NCBI RefSeq assembly: GCF_007828955.1 | Contig: NZ_VIVR01000001.1 | Span: 7,254,001-7,318,000 of the forward strand | Origin: Kitasatospora atroaurantiaca | GTDB taxonomy: Bacteria; Actinomycetota; Actinomycetes; Streptomycetales; Streptomycetaceae | Direction: 5' to 3' | DNA length: 64,000 nucleotides | In this document: in pieces, positions 40,658-49,664 of the stretch | Position numbering within the stretch: position 1 is the stretch's first letter | Layout: each line of letters opens with the position of its first letter | Made by a program: the position numbers and the translations under genes | The notes under the pieces: model-generated | The model's database searches: none | Told to the model about the DNA's origin: nothing | What the model saw: only the letters and a program-made list of their open reading frames with translations

Positions 40658-41848
40658 ATGGATCTCTTCGAACCGGTCGCGAGCGGTGGGCCTCTGGCGG
40701 GCGTACTGGTCGCCGACTTCAGCCGGGTGCTTGCCGGGCCGCTCTGCACCATGACCCTGGCGGACCTCGGGGCGACCGTCGTCAAGGTGGAGCGGCCCGG
40801 CTCCGGTGACGACACCCGCGCCTGGGGTCCGCCGTGGTCGGCCACCGGCACCACGTACTTCGAGAGCGTCAACCGGTCCAAGCTGAGCGTCACGCTCGAC
40901 CTCGCGGACGACGGGGACCGCGCGATGGCGCGGGAACTGGCCCGTCGCGCCGACGTCCTGGTGGAGAACTTCAAGCCCGGCACCCTCGACCGCCTCGGCC
41001 TCGGCCACGACCAGGTCGCCGCCGGAAACCCGGGCATCGTCTACTGCTCCGTCACCGGGTTCGGCAGCGGGGCCGGTGCCGACCGGCCGGGCTACGACTT
41101 CGTCGTCCAGGCGCTCGGCGGGCTGATGAGCATCACCGGCGACGCCGACGGCGGGCCCACCAAGGCCGGCGTCGCCCTGGTCGACGTCCTCACCGGCAAG
41201 GACGCCGCGATCGGCGTGCTCGCCGCGCTGGCCGAGCGGGCGCGGACGGGGCGCGGCTGCCGGGTCGAGGTCAACCTGCTCTCCAGCCTGCTGGGCTCCC
41301 TGGTCAACCAGGCGCAGAGCTACCTGGAGACCGGCCGGCCGCCGGGTCGCCTCGGCAACCGTCACCCCTCGATCGCGCCGTACGAGACCCTGCGCTGTCG
41401 CGACGGGCTGCTCGCGGTGGCCTGCGGGAACGACGGCCAGTTCGCCCGTCTGGCGGCCACCCTCGGGGCGCCGCTGCTGGCCGAGGACGAGCGCTTCGCC
41501 ACCAACGCGGCCCGGGTGGGCCACCGCGAGGAGCTGGTCGCCGCCCTGGAGAAGCTGCTCGCGGAAGCCGACTCCGCCGTCTGGCAGGAGCGCCTCACCG
41601 CGGCCGGCGTCCCGGCGGGCATGGTGGGCACGGTCGCGGACGGCTTCGCCCTCGCCGAGAGCCTCGGGCTCGCCCCCACCGTCACCCCGCCGACCGGCGG
41701 CCCGCCCACCCCCAGGCACGCCGCGACGTACTCCACCGGCCTGGTCCAGCCGCCCGCACCGCCACCCGCGCTCGGCGCCGACGACGCCCTCGTCCGCGGC
41801 TGGCTCTCCGACCCGGCATGTCCCCCGCTCCGAAAGGCCTCCTCATGA
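40658..41848 (+). CDS. CaiB/BaiF-type class III CoA-transferase (probable glutarate CoA-transferase)
   Basis: 396 residues. Family signs: GVLVADFSRVLAGPLCTMTL near the N-terminus, GATVVKVERPGSGDDTR, ENFKPGTLDRLGL, and the catalytic Asp in K-A-G-V-A-L-V-D-V-L-T-G (Asp176). Its stop overlaps the start of the glutaryl-CoA dehydrogenase gene (ATGA), so the two are translated together. In mammals SUGCT, a member of this family, makes glutaryl-CoA from glutarate, and the same is inferred here. No RBS; TAGGTT 8 nt before the ATG suggests a leaderless mRNA. Confidence 0.88.
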   Translation: MDLFEPVASGGPLAGVLVADFSRVLAGPLCTMTLADLGATVVKVERPGSGDDTRAWGPPWSATGTTYFESVNRSKLSVTLDLADDGDRAMARELARRADVLVENFKPGTLDRLGLGHDQVAAGNPGIVYCSVTGFGSGAGADRPGYDFVVQALGGLMSITGDADGGPTKAGVALVDVLTGKDAAIGVLAALAERARTGRGCRVEVNLLSSLLGSLVNQAQSYLETGRPPGRLGNRHPSIAPYETLRCRDGLLAVACGNDGQFARLAATLGAPLLAEDERFATNAARVGHREELVAALEKLLAEADSAVWQERLTAAGVPAGMVGTVADGFALAESLGLAPTVTPPTGGPPTPRHAATYSTGLVQPPAPPPALGADDALVRGWLSDPACPPLRKASS

Positions 41849-43011
41849 CCGACCCACTCGACCTGGCCGGTACCGACGACCTCCTGAGCCCGGAGGAGAA
41901 GGCGGTACGGGCCGCCGTCCGCCAGGTCTGCGACGTCTCGATCGAGCCGTACATCGCCCGGTGGTACGAGGACGGCGAGCTGCCCGTGGTCCGCGAGCTG
42001 GCCAAGGAGCTGGGCAGCCTCGGACTGCTCGGCATGCACCTGGAGGGCTACGGCTGCGCGGGCATGAGCGCGGTCGACTACGGCCTCGCCTGCCTCGAGC
42101 TGGAGGCCACCGACTCGGGCATCCGCTCCCTGGTGAGCGTGCAGGGGTCACTGGCGATGTACGCGATCCGGCGGCACGGCACCGAGGAGCAGAGGCGGGA
42201 GTGGCTGCCCCGGATGGCGGCCGGCGAGGCGATCGGCTGCTTCGGCCTGACCGAGCCCGACCACGGCTCCGACCCGGGCGGCATGCGTACCCGGGCCCGG
42301 CACGACGGCTCCGACTGGGTGCTGGACGGCACCAAGATGTGGATCACCAACGGTTCGGTGGCGGACGTCGCCGTGGTCTGGGCGCAGACCGAGGAGGGCG
42401 TACGCGGCTTCGTCGTCCCGACCGGCACCCCCGGGTTCTCCGCCGTCACCATCAAGCACAAGATGTCCCTGCGGGCCTCGGTGACCAGCGAGTTGGTCCT
42501 GGACGGCGTACGGCTGCCCGCCGAGGCCGCCTTCCCGGAGGTGCGCGGCCTCGGCGGCCCGCTCTCCTGCCTCAACGAGGCCCGCTACGGGATCCTCTGG
42601 GGCGCCCTGGGGGCCGCCCGCAGCTGCTTCCGGACCGCGCTGGCCTACGCCGGGGACCGCACGCAGTTCGGCCGCCCGATCAGCGGCTTCCAGCTGACCC
42701 AGGCCAAACTCGCGGACATGGCCGTGGAGTTGACCAACGGCACCCTGCTGGCCCTGCACCTGGGCCGCCGCAAGGACACCGTGGGGCTCCGCCCGGAGCA
42801 GGTGAGCCTCGGCAAGCTCAACAACGTGAACAAAGCCCTGGAGATCTGCCGCACCGCGCGCACGATCCTGGGCGCCAACGGCATCTCGCTGGAGTTCCCG
42901 GTGATCCGGCACATGAACAACCTGGAGTCGGTGCTGACGTACGAGGGCACGCCCGAGATGCACACCCTGGTCATCGGTCAGGCCCTCACCGGTCAGGCCG
43001 CGTTCCGGTAG
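41845..43011 (+). CDS. gcdH: acyl-CoA dehydrogenase, glutaryl-CoA dehydrogenase type
   Basis: 388 residues, FAD-dependent. CFGLTEPDHGSDPGGM and KMWITNGSVADVAVVWA are the FAD/substrate loops; the C-terminal catalytic base sits in TYEGTPEMHTLVIGQALTG, which with PVIRHMNNLESV upstream is the glutaryl-CoA dehydrogenase form rather than MCAD or IVD. The YGCAGMSAVDYGL segment also fits GCDH. It would oxidise and decarboxylate glutaryl-CoA to crotonyl-CoA. Overlaps the CoA-transferase gene, convergent with the second PucR gene 9 nt away. Confidence 0.9.
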   Translation: MTDPLDLAGTDDLLSPEEKAVRAAVRQVCDVSIEPYIARWYEDGELPVVRELAKELGSLGLLGMHLEGYGCAGMSAVDYGLACLELEATDSGIRSLVSVQGSLAMYAIRRHGTEEQRREWLPRMAAGEAIGCFGLTEPDHGSDPGGMRTRARHDGSDWVLDGTKMWITNGSVADVAVVWAQTEEGVRGFVVPTGTPGFSAVTIKHKMSLRASVTSELVLDGVRLPAEAAFPEVRGLGGPLSCLNEARYGILWGALGAARSCFRTALAYAGDRTQFGRPISGFQLTQAKLADMAVELTNGTLLALHLGRRKDTVGLRPEQVSLGKLNNVNKALEICRTARTILGANGISLEFPVIRHMNNLESVLTYEGTPEMHTLVIGQALTGQAAFR

Positions 43012-43020
43012 CTCCTCGGC

Positions 43021-44610
43021 TCAGGGACCTCGCTGCGCGTCGTGTGCCAGCAGCGCGACGTACAGCGAGGTCAGCTGCTCCAGGTCGTCCAGGTCCACCC
43101 CGAGCAGCTCCTCGATGCTCTGCAGCCGCCGGTAGAGCGCGGGCCGGCTGACATGGTGCTCCTGCGCGGCCAGGGACTTGTTCCGGCCGGTGCGCAGATA
43201 CGTCCGCAGCACGTCCAGAAGCACGGGCCGGCCGAGCAGCGGGCCCAGCTCGCGTTCGATGAACCCCTGCAGCTCCGGCTCGTCCCGCAGCAGCCGCACC
43301 AGCCCGCGCAGCCGTACGTCGCGCAGCCGGGCCACCGGTCCCGCCGGTGGGCCTGCCATGGCCGCGTCCGCGACGTGCACCGCCTCCACGAACGAGCGGC
43401 GCACCTCGTCCAGCACCGGGCAGCCGAACCCCGCGCCCGCCACCGCCGTCACGCCGCGCGCCGCCAGCCGCTCGTGCACCCGCTCCGCGAGGCGGCAGAC
43501 CTCCGCGTCGGCGTTCCCCTCGTACGGGACGCTGAGCAGCACCGCCGTCGCGTCCGGGCCGATCCGTGCCACCAGACCGGCCAGCGACTCCTCCTCCAGG
43601 ACCCGCTCGATCAGTTCCCGGAGATCATCCCCGGCCGCCCGGAACACCACCGGCACGAAGATGCGCCGGTTGGCGGGCAGACCGGCCGCCCGGACCCGGG
43701 GGAGCAGCTGCTCGGGCCGGGCCGTACCGGAGGCCAGTTCGGTCAGCAGTGCCTCGGCCGCCTGGTCCTCCCAGCCCCGGTCGCGGTCGCCGAGCAGCCG
43801 GTGCATCGCCAGTGCCTCGGCCGCCCGCTGCGCCAGCACCTGCCCGGCCTCCGCCGGGCCCGGGTGGCCGAACAGCACCAGGTGCCCCCACTGGCTGCCC
43901 CGGGCCTCCAACCGCGCCACCACCCAGCCGTCCGGCCCGACCGTCACCGGACCGTTGCCCACCAGGCCCGCGACCTGCCGGGAGACCCGGTCCCAGTCCC
44001 GCAGCAGATCGTCGAGCGCCGCCCGGTCACCGGAGGTCGCCAGCACCCGGTGGGCCAGGTTGACCACCACCGCCGGGCCGCTGCTGTAGGAGGCGATCTC
44101 GTCCAGCAGCCGCTGCAGCGGGACGCCGGAGAGGTTGAGCGCGGTGAGCGAGGTGCGCATCCGCTCGGAGAGGTCGAGTGCGGCGAACCGGCCGTGCACC
44201 AGCCGCGCGTGCACCTCCTCGGTGAGCCGGGCGAACGGCGCCGGCCGGTGCAGCACGATCAGCGGCACCCCGCAGCGCTCGGCGGCCCGCCGCATCGCCT
44301 CGGGCGTGGTCCGGAACGCCCGGCCGAGCCCGATCACCACGGCGGCGGCGTCCGCCCGCTGCATCGCCTCGACGTACTCCACCTGCGCCCGCTCGTCGCC
44401 GGCCAGCAGCAGCCCGGTGGTCAGCACCATCTCGCCGCCGGACAGCATCACCCCCACGTCGAGCGCCTCCGCGACGTGCAGCCACCGCACCGGCCGGTCC
44501 AGCTTCCCGGCGCAGGCCACCACCTCGGCGTCCCACTGCGCCACCAGCTCCAGCGCCAGCACGTCCCGTACGGTCAGCCGGGCGGCCGTGGGGGGTGTCT
44601 CGTCGGTCAC
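43021..44610 (-). CDS. PucR-family transcriptional regulator (2)
   Basis: 529 residues, GTG start with GGGAGG upstream. N-terminal PucR domain (R-D-V-L-A-L-E-L-V, W-L-H-V-A-E-A-L-D-V, L-S-G-G-E-M-V-L-T-T-G), middle GGDEF-like region, C-terminal HTH N-K-S-L-A-A-Q-E-H-H-V-S-R-P-A-L-Y-R-R-L. It shares only family-level similarity with the regulator at 39113. It faces the end of the glutaryl-CoA dehydrogenase gene, so two PucR proteins bracket that operon; whether this one acts on it or on a gene elsewhere is unknown. Confidence 0.9.
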   Translation of the reverse strand: MTDETPPTAARLTVRDVLALELVAQWDAEVVACAGKLDRPVRWLHVAEALDVGVMLSGGEMVLTTGLLLAGDERAQVEYVEAMQRADAAAVVIGLGRAFRTTPEAMRRAAERCGVPLIVLHRPAPFARLTEEVHARLVHGRFAALDLSERMRTSLTALNLSGVPLQRLLDEIASYSSGPAVVVNLAHRVLATSGDRAALDDLLRDWDRVSRQVAGLVGNGPVTVGPDGWVVARLEARGSQWGHLVLFGHPGPAEAGQVLAQRAAEALAMHRLLGDRDRGWEDQAAEALLTELASGTARPEQLLPRVRAAGLPANRRIFVPVVFRAAGDDLRELIERVLEEESLAGLVARIGPDATAVLLSVPYEGNADAEVCRLAERVHERLAARGVTAVAGAGFGCPVLDEVRRSFVEAVHVADAAMAGPPAGPVARLRDVRLRGLVRLLRDEPELQGFIERELGPLLGRPVLLDVLRTYLRTGRNKSLAAQEHHVSRPALYRRLQSIEELLGVDLDDLEQLTSLYVALLAHDAQRGP

Positions 44611-44833
44611 CTGACCTCCCCTTCGATGATCGACGGAGTCTATGCCCGTTCCGCGCGGTATTACCGGCGTCGTGGAGCATCAACCTGTACGTGAGGCATC
44701 GGTTGCCCACCTTCCGGCGGTGCCTCTTGACGGCCGTTCAGAGCGGGCAGCCGCCGACGGGCCCGTCCCGGGTGCTGCGGGTGTGCCCAGACGCACATTG
44801 CCCGGTCCGCACCCCAGGTGACAGAGTGCGACC

Positions 44834-46021
44834 ATGGTCCACTCCTCCTCGCCCTCGACCGAGCAGGCCCTCGCTCCCGCCGCCGTCTTCGACTGGCTCG
44901 ACGAGGCGGCCGAGCTCCGCGCCCGGGCCGGGCTCACCAGGACCCTGCGCAGCCGCCCGGCCGACGATCCCGTCCTGGACCTGGCGAGCAACGACTACCT
45001 CGGCCTGGTCCACCACCCCGCCGTGACCCGGGCCGCCGCCGAGGCCGCGCTGCGGTGGGGCGGCGGCGCCACCGGCTCCCGCCTGGTGACCGGCACCACC
45101 GCCCTGCACACCGAGCTCGAGACGGAGCTGGCCGAGTTCTGCGGAGCCGAGGCCGCCCTGGTCTTCTCCTCCGGGTACGCGGCCAACCTCGCCGCCCTCA
45201 CCGCCCTCACCGACCCGGACACCCTGATCGTCTCGGACGCGTACAACCACGCCTCCCTGATCGACGGCTGCCGCCTCTCCCGCAGCGACGTCCACCGGGC
45301 CCCCCACAACGACCCGGCGGCCGTCGGGGACGCACTGGCGGCCCGTACCCACCGCCGGGCCCTGGTGGTCAGCGACTCGGTCTTCTCCGTCGACGGCAAC
45401 GCCGCCCGGCTGGCCGAGCTCTCGGCCGCCGCCCGCGCCCACGGCGCGGCCCTGCTGGTGGACGACGCGCACGGTCTCGGCGTCCTCGGCCCCGGCGGCA
45501 GCGGCGCCCTGGCCGCGGCGGGCCTGGCGGGGGAGCCCGACACGGTGGCCACGGTCACGCTCTCCAAGTCCCTCGGTTCGCAGGGCGGCGCGGTGCTCGG
45601 CCCGCGGCGGGTGATCCGGCACCTCATCGAGACGGCCCGCACCTTCATCTTCGACACCGGTCTGGCCCCCGCCGCCGCCGGAGCGGCGCTCGGCGCCCTG
45701 CGCCTGCTGCGCGCCGAGCCGCACCGCGCCGAGCGGGCCCGCGAGGTGGCCCGTACGCTGTCGGCCCAGCTCACCGCCTCCGGTCTGCACGCGAGCACCC
45801 CGGACGCGGCCGTGGTCTCCGTCCGGGCCCCGGGCCCCGAGGCTGCCGTCCGGTGGGCGGCGGACTGCCGCACCGCCGGCCTCGCCGTCGGCTGTTTCCG
45901 CCCGCCGTCCGTGCCGGACGGTGTCTCCCGCCTGCGGCTGACGGCCCGTGGCGACCTGACCGATGCTCAGATCGCCGAAGCGGTCGGGATCATCAGCCGT
46001 ACGGCCCCGGCAGGCGCGTGA
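44834..46021 (+). CDS. bioF: 8-amino-7-oxononanoate synthase BioF
   Basis: 395 residues, alpha-oxoamine synthase family. LDLASNDYLGLVHHP, the GGGATGSRLVTGTT pocket, SGYAANLAAL, NHASLIDGCRLS, VVSDSVFSVDGN, VDDAHGLGVLG and TLSKSLGSQGG with the PLP Lys245. D-S-V-F-S-V-D-G-N and the lack of a tdh neighbour favour BioF (pimeloyl-ACP/CoA plus alanine) over Kbl, whose gene is separate at 53272. CAGAGT 6 nt before the ATG suggests a leaderless start. It is the first ring-building enzyme for biotin but lies 35 kb from bioB-A-D. Confidence 0.9.
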   Translation: MVHSSSPSTEQALAPAAVFDWLDEAAELRARAGLTRTLRSRPADDPVLDLASNDYLGLVHHPAVTRAAAEAALRWGGGATGSRLVTGTTALHTELETELAEFCGAEAALVFSSGYAANLAALTALTDPDTLIVSDAYNHASLIDGCRLSRSDVHRAPHNDPAAVGDALAARTHRRALVVSDSVFSVDGNAARLAELSAAARAHGAALLVDDAHGLGVLGPGGSGALAAAGLAGEPDTVATVTLSKSLGSQGGAVLGPRRVIRHLIETARTFIFDTGLAPAAAGAALGALRLLRAEPHRAERAREVARTLSAQLTASGLHASTPDAAVVSVRAPGPEAAVRWAADCRTAGLAVGCFRPPSVPDGVSRLRLTARGDLTDAQIAEAVGIISRTAPAGA

Positions 46022-46068
46022 CCTCGGCGGCACCGTCGGCCGTCGGTGATCGCTGATACCGTCGCGCC

Positions 46069-46737
46069 ATGTCCGAAGCGCATGACTCCCTGAGCGGCCC
46101 CGTCACCGCGGCCGATGTCGAACTCGCCGTCCGGCTGGCGGTCGCCGCCCTGCGGGGAGCGGTCGGGGCGGACTGGAGCGCGAGAGCGGGTTCGCTGGAC
46201 TGGGACTGCTGGGAGACCGTCGAGCACCTCAGCGACGACCTGTTCGCCTACGCGGCCCAGCTGGGCCCCGAGAAGCCTCCGATGGACGGCGAGGTGCCGT
46301 TCCGGTGGGTGCGCGAGCGGCCGGGCGGCCCCGCGAACGTGATCTTCGCAGATCGCAGTGCCGGCCCCGCCGGGCTGCTGCAGGTGCTGGAGGCCAGCGG
46401 CGCCCTGCTGGTGGCGATGGTGCGCACGACGCCGCCGGAGGTCCGCGCCCACCACGGCTTCGGCGCGGCCGACCCGGAGGGCTTCGCCGCCATGGGCGTC
46501 GTGGAGACCCTGGTGCACACGCACGACCTCGCCGGCGGCCTCGGCCTCGCCTGGGCCCCGCCCGCCGACCTCTGCGACCGCGTCCTGGCCCGCCTCTTCC
46601 CCGACGCGCCGACGGACACCGACCGCTGGCCGACCCTGCTCTGGGCCACCGGCCGCGGCGAACTGCCCGGCCGCCCGCGCCTCACCACCTGGCGCTGGTA
46701 CGGCACGCCACGGCCGGCCACCTCACGCCCCGTCTGA
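46069..46737 (+). CDS. DinB/maleylpyruvate-isomerase-type (mycothiol-linked) protein
   Basis: 222 residues. The four-helix DinB/MDMPI metal motif is seen as WETVEHLSDDLFAYA (first His) and VVETLVHTHDLAGGLGL (second His region), as in mycothiol-dependent maleylpyruvate isomerase N-terminal-domain proteins of actinobacteria. These can be thiol transferases; the substrate here is unknown and no gentisate pathway gene is nearby. GATACC (46055-46060) precedes the ATG by 8 nt, without RBS. Confidence 0.75.
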   Translation: MSEAHDSLSGPVTAADVELAVRLAVAALRGAVGADWSARAGSLDWDCWETVEHLSDDLFAYAAQLGPEKPPMDGEVPFRWVRERPGGPANVIFADRSAGPAGLLQVLEASGALLVAMVRTTPPEVRAHHGFGAADPEGFAAMGVVETLVHTHDLAGGLGLAWAPPADLCDRVLARLFPDAPTDTDRWPTLLWATGRGELPGRPRLTTWRWYGTPRPATSRPV

Positions 46738-46799
46738 CCCGAACAGCAAACGGGCGCCGCGCGGCGGGCCCGAAGCGGCGCAGCAGCCGTTCGCGGGCC

Positions 46800-47438
46800 T
46801 CAGCCCGCATGGTGGACGAGCAGGGCCTCCGCCGCGACCGGCCGGTACCCCGCGGCCTGGAAGGCGCGGACGCTCCTGGCGTTGCCCGGTGACTGCTGGG
46901 CCCAGAGCAGGTCGCCCTCGGGGAGCAGGTGACGCGCGGTCAGGGCCAGGGCCCGGCCGAGCCCTCGGCCCCGGGCGTCCGGGTCGACCTCGATCGCGGC
47001 CTCCCAGCGGCCCGCCACCCCACGGCCGAGGATGACCACCCCGCCGGGCGCCGTCCAGGCGCGGACGTCCTCGCGGAAGAGCAGGGCCCGGACGATGCGC
47101 GGGTGCTCGCGGTCCTCGACCGGCTCGACCGCGACCGGGGGCCGGCCGGCCAGGCGGGTGGCCGCGGTCAGCAGGTCGATGGTGTTCATGATGCGCCCGG
47201 TGCGCTCGGCGAAAGCGCTCAGGAAGAACGGGGAGAGGGGCGCCGCCAGCGAATCCGCCGGCGAGGCCGCGATGGCCTCGCGCACCCAGGCCGGGTCCTC
47301 GTCCGTGAAGACCACCGCGTGCGCGCTGAAGGCGATCACCCCGGCCTCGCGTGCGGAGGGCTGCGGCACCACCGTCACCGATCCGTCGGGCGGGGGGAAC
47401 AGTCCGCCTGCGGCCTCGGCCAGGATCTTCGCCAGCAT
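46800..47438 (-). CDS. GNAT-family N-acetyltransferase
   Basis: 212 residues. The first ~110 residues are a divergent GNAT-like half; the catalytic half carries AAIEVDPDARGRGLGRALA (acetyl-CoA loop R-G-R-G-L-G) and the N-A-R-S-V-R-A-F-Q-A-A-G-Y motif. Substrate unknown. TAGGGT on the minus strand (47445-47450) lies 6 nt upstream of the ATG, a leaderless arrangement. It is convergent with the DinB-type gene. Confidence 0.82.
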   Translation of the reverse strand: MLAKILAEAAGGLFPPPDGSVTVVPQPSAREAGVIAFSAHAVVFTDEDPAWVREAIAASPADSLAAPLSPFFLSAFAERTGRIMNTIDLLTAATRLAGRPPVAVEPVEDREHPRIVRALLFREDVRAWTAPGGVVILGRGVAGRWEAAIEVDPDARGRGLGRALALTARHLLPEGDLLWAQQSPGNARSVRAFQAAGYRPVAAEALLVHHAG

Positions 47439-47466
47439 GGGCCCACCCTACGACCCGTCACGCGGC

Positions 47467-48462
47467 TCAGTGCTTGCGGGCCCGGCTCGGCTGGACACGG
47501 GCCGGCTCGCCCGGCATCTTCGGGTGGTCGGGTGGGTACGGCAGGTCGGCGGCGCCCTGGTGGGCGTAGAGCTCCAGCAGGGAGTCCAGGGTGAACGAGT
47601 GTTCGTCCATGTCGGCGTGCAGGTCGCCGAGTTCGGCGAAGCGCTCGGGTACCGTCCGCAGGTCGAAGTCCTTCGGTGAGACCCCGTCGAGCTCCTCCCA
47701 GCGCAGGGGGGTGGAGGCGGTCGCCTCCGGCCGGGCGCGCAGTGAGTACGGCGAGGCGATGGTGCGGTCGCGAGCCATCTGGTTGTAGTCGACGAAGATC
47801 CGCTCGCCGCGCTCCTCCTTCCACCAGGCGGTGGTGACCTTGCCCGGCATCCGCTGCTCCAGCTCGCGTCCGAGGGCGATCACCGCGTGCCGGCAGTCGG
47901 TGAAGGTCCAGCGCGGTTCCAGCGGGACGTAGAGGTGCAGGCCGCGCCCGCCCGAGGTCTTGGGCCAGGCCCGCATCCCGTGCTCGTCCAGCAGCACCCG
48001 AAGCTCGTGCGCCGCCCGGACGGCGTCGTGGAAGTCGGTGCCCGGTTGCGGGTCGAGGTCGATGCGCAGCTCGTCCGGGTGCTCGGTGTCGTTCCGGCGC
48101 ACCGGCCAGGGGTGGAAGGTGAGGCAGCCGAGGTTGGCGGCCCAGATCACCGCGGCCGGTTCGTTCGGGCAGATCTCGTCGGCGGTACGGCCGCTGGGGA
48201 AGGCGATCCGGGCGGTCGGCAGCCAGTCGGGCAGGCTCTTGGGGGCGCGCTTCTGGTAGAAGAACTCGCCCTCGACGCCGTCCGGGAAGCGCTGCAGCGT
48301 GGTCGGCCGGTCGCGCAGCCCGCGCAGCACACCGGGCGCGACCGCCAGGTAGTACTCGGCCACGTCGCGCTTGGTGTAACCGCGCTCGGGAAAGTAGACC
48401 TTGTCCGGGTTGGACAGCCGTACCGTCCGGCCGTCCACCTCCAGCTCCACAGCTCCTGCCAT
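47467..48462 (-). CDS. LigD-type NHEJ polymerase/primase domain protein
   Basis: 331 residues from ATG 48462; the far longer frame upstream runs antisense to the ligase gene. Archaeo-eukaryotic primase fold of LigD POL: LSNPDKVYFPERGYTKRD at the N-terminus, L-Q-R-F-P-D-G-V, L-R-I-D-L-D-P-Q-P-G with the catalytic Asp pair, WPKTSGGRGLHLYVPL and the third metal ligand in I-F-V-D-Y-N-Q-M-A-R-D-R-T. It adds (ribo)nucleotides at broken ends during Ku-dependent end joining. No ligase or phosphoesterase domain is fused. It is divergent from a separate ATP-dependent ligase gene, with 69 bp between starts. Confidence 0.92.
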   Translation of the reverse strand: MAGAVELEVDGRTVRLSNPDKVYFPERGYTKRDVAEYYLAVAPGVLRGLRDRPTTLQRFPDGVEGEFFYQKRAPKSLPDWLPTARIAFPSGRTADEICPNEPAAVIWAANLGCLTFHPWPVRRNDTEHPDELRIDLDPQPGTDFHDAVRAAHELRVLLDEHGMRAWPKTSGGRGLHLYVPLEPRWTFTDCRHAVIALGRELEQRMPGKVTTAWWKEERGERIFVDYNQMARDRTIASPYSLRARPEATASTPLRWEELDGVSPKDFDLRTVPERFAELGDLHADMDEHSFTLDSLLELYAHQGAADLPYPPDHPKMPGEPARVQPSRARKH

Positions 48463-48531
48463 GCCCTCCACGCTAGGCCGGGCCGCCCGGTCCGGCGCGC
48501 GGGCGGCTTCGGCCCGGGACACCATCGGAGC

Positions 48532-49590
48532 ATGGACCTTCCCGTGATGCCGCCCGTGCAGCCGATGCTCGCCAAGTCGGTGGCCGAGATCCCGCCGGGC
48601 ATGCAGTACGAGGCCAAATGGGACGGCTTCCGCGCGATCGTGTTCCGTGACGGCGACGAGATCGAGATCGGCAGCCGGACGGCCAAACCGCTGACGCGCT
48701 ACTTCCCCGAGCTGGTGGAGGCCTTCCGCCGGGAGCTGCCCGAGCGCTGCGTGGTGGACGGCGAGATCGTGATCGCCCGCGACGGCCGGCTGCGCTTCGA
48801 GGAGCTGTTGGAGCGTATCCACCCCGCCGCCTCCCGCGTCCGTACGCTGGCCGAACGCACCCCGGCCTCCTTCGTCGCCTTCGACCTGCTGGCCCTCGGC
48901 GCCACGGCCCTGGACCGGCAGCCGCTCGCCGAGCGGCGCACAGCCCTGGAGGAGGCGCTCGCAGGCGCGGCCGCGCCGATCCACCTCGCGCCCGCCTCCA
49001 CCGACGTCGAGGTGGCCCGGACCTGGTTCTCCCGGTACGAGGGCGCAGGGCTGGACGGCGTGATCGCCAAGCCCCTCGACAAGCCGTACGCACCCGGCGA
49101 ACGGACGATGTACAAGGTCAAGCACCAGCGCACCGCCGACTGCGTGGTCGCCGGCTACCGCGAGCACAAGAGCGGCCCGGTGGTCGGCTCCCTGCTGCTC
49201 GGCCTCTACGACGCGACCGGGCAGCTGCAGCACGTCGGGGTCTGCGCCTCCTTCCCGATGGCCCGCCGCCGCGAACTCGTGGAGGAGCTGCGGCCGCTGC
49301 GCATGGACGACCTCACCGGCCACCCCTGGGCGGCCTGGGCCGACGAGGCCGCCCAGGCGAGCTCGCGCCTGCCCGGGGCGGTCAGCCGCTGGACGGGCAC
49401 CAAGGACCTCTCCTGGGTCCCGCTGCGCCCGGAACGTGTGGTGGAGGTCGCGTACGACCACATGGAGGGCACCCGCTTCCGCCACACCACCCAGTTCCGC
49501 AGCTGGCGCCCCGACCGGGAGCCCGGCAGTTGCACGTACGGACAGCTGGAGGAACCGGTCTCCTACGATCTCGCGGAACTTCTCGGCTGA
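48532..49590 (+). CDS. ATP-dependent DNA ligase (LigC/LigD-ligase type)
   Basis: 352 residues from ATG 48532 (GGAG close upstream). Motif I YEAKWDGFRAIV with the adenylated Lys29, R of IGSRTAKP, motif III V-V-D-G-E-I-V, motif IV GLDGVIAKP and motif V T-M-Y-K-V-K-H, then an OB domain ending T-Q-F-R-S-W-R-P-D. Length fits a single-domain LigC-like ligase. With the divergent polymerase gene it forms a split end-joining pair; no ku gene is in the window. Confidence 0.92.
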   Translation: MDLPVMPPVQPMLAKSVAEIPPGMQYEAKWDGFRAIVFRDGDEIEIGSRTAKPLTRYFPELVEAFRRELPERCVVDGEIVIARDGRLRFEELLERIHPAASRVRTLAERTPASFVAFDLLALGATALDRQPLAERRTALEEALAGAAAPIHLAPASTDVEVARTWFSRYEGAGLDGVIAKPLDKPYAPGERTMYKVKHQRTADCVVAGYREHKSGPVVGSLLLGLYDATGQLQHVGVCASFPMARRRELVEELRPLRMDDLTGHPWAAWADEAAQASSRLPGAVSRWTGTKDLSWVPLRPERVVEVAYDHMEGTRFRHTTQFRSWRPDREPGSCTYGQLEEPVSYDLAELLG

Positions 49591-49594
49591 CGGA

Positions 49595-49624
49595 TGTCGA
49601 GAAACGTCGACCGGTTCCGACGTC
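49595..49624 (+). promoter_or_regulatory. candidate ECF42-type promoter
   Basis: TGTCGA at 49595-49600 and CGACGTC at 49618-49624 with 17 nt between, 41 nt before the reductase-like gene. As I recall, ECF42 sigma factors of Streptomyces venezuelae use TGTCGA at -35 and a CGA/TC-type -10. The ECF42 gene is third in this operon. Confidence 0.55.
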
Positions 49625-49664
49625 CCTTGTGCAAGGCATCCGAACGAGATCACCGGGAGTTCCG

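Noticed and set aside
48463..49653. Apparent 728-residue leftward frame extending the end-joining polymerase
   Set aside because: The extension runs antisense to the ATP-dependent ligase gene; polymerase homology starts only at the ATG at 48462.
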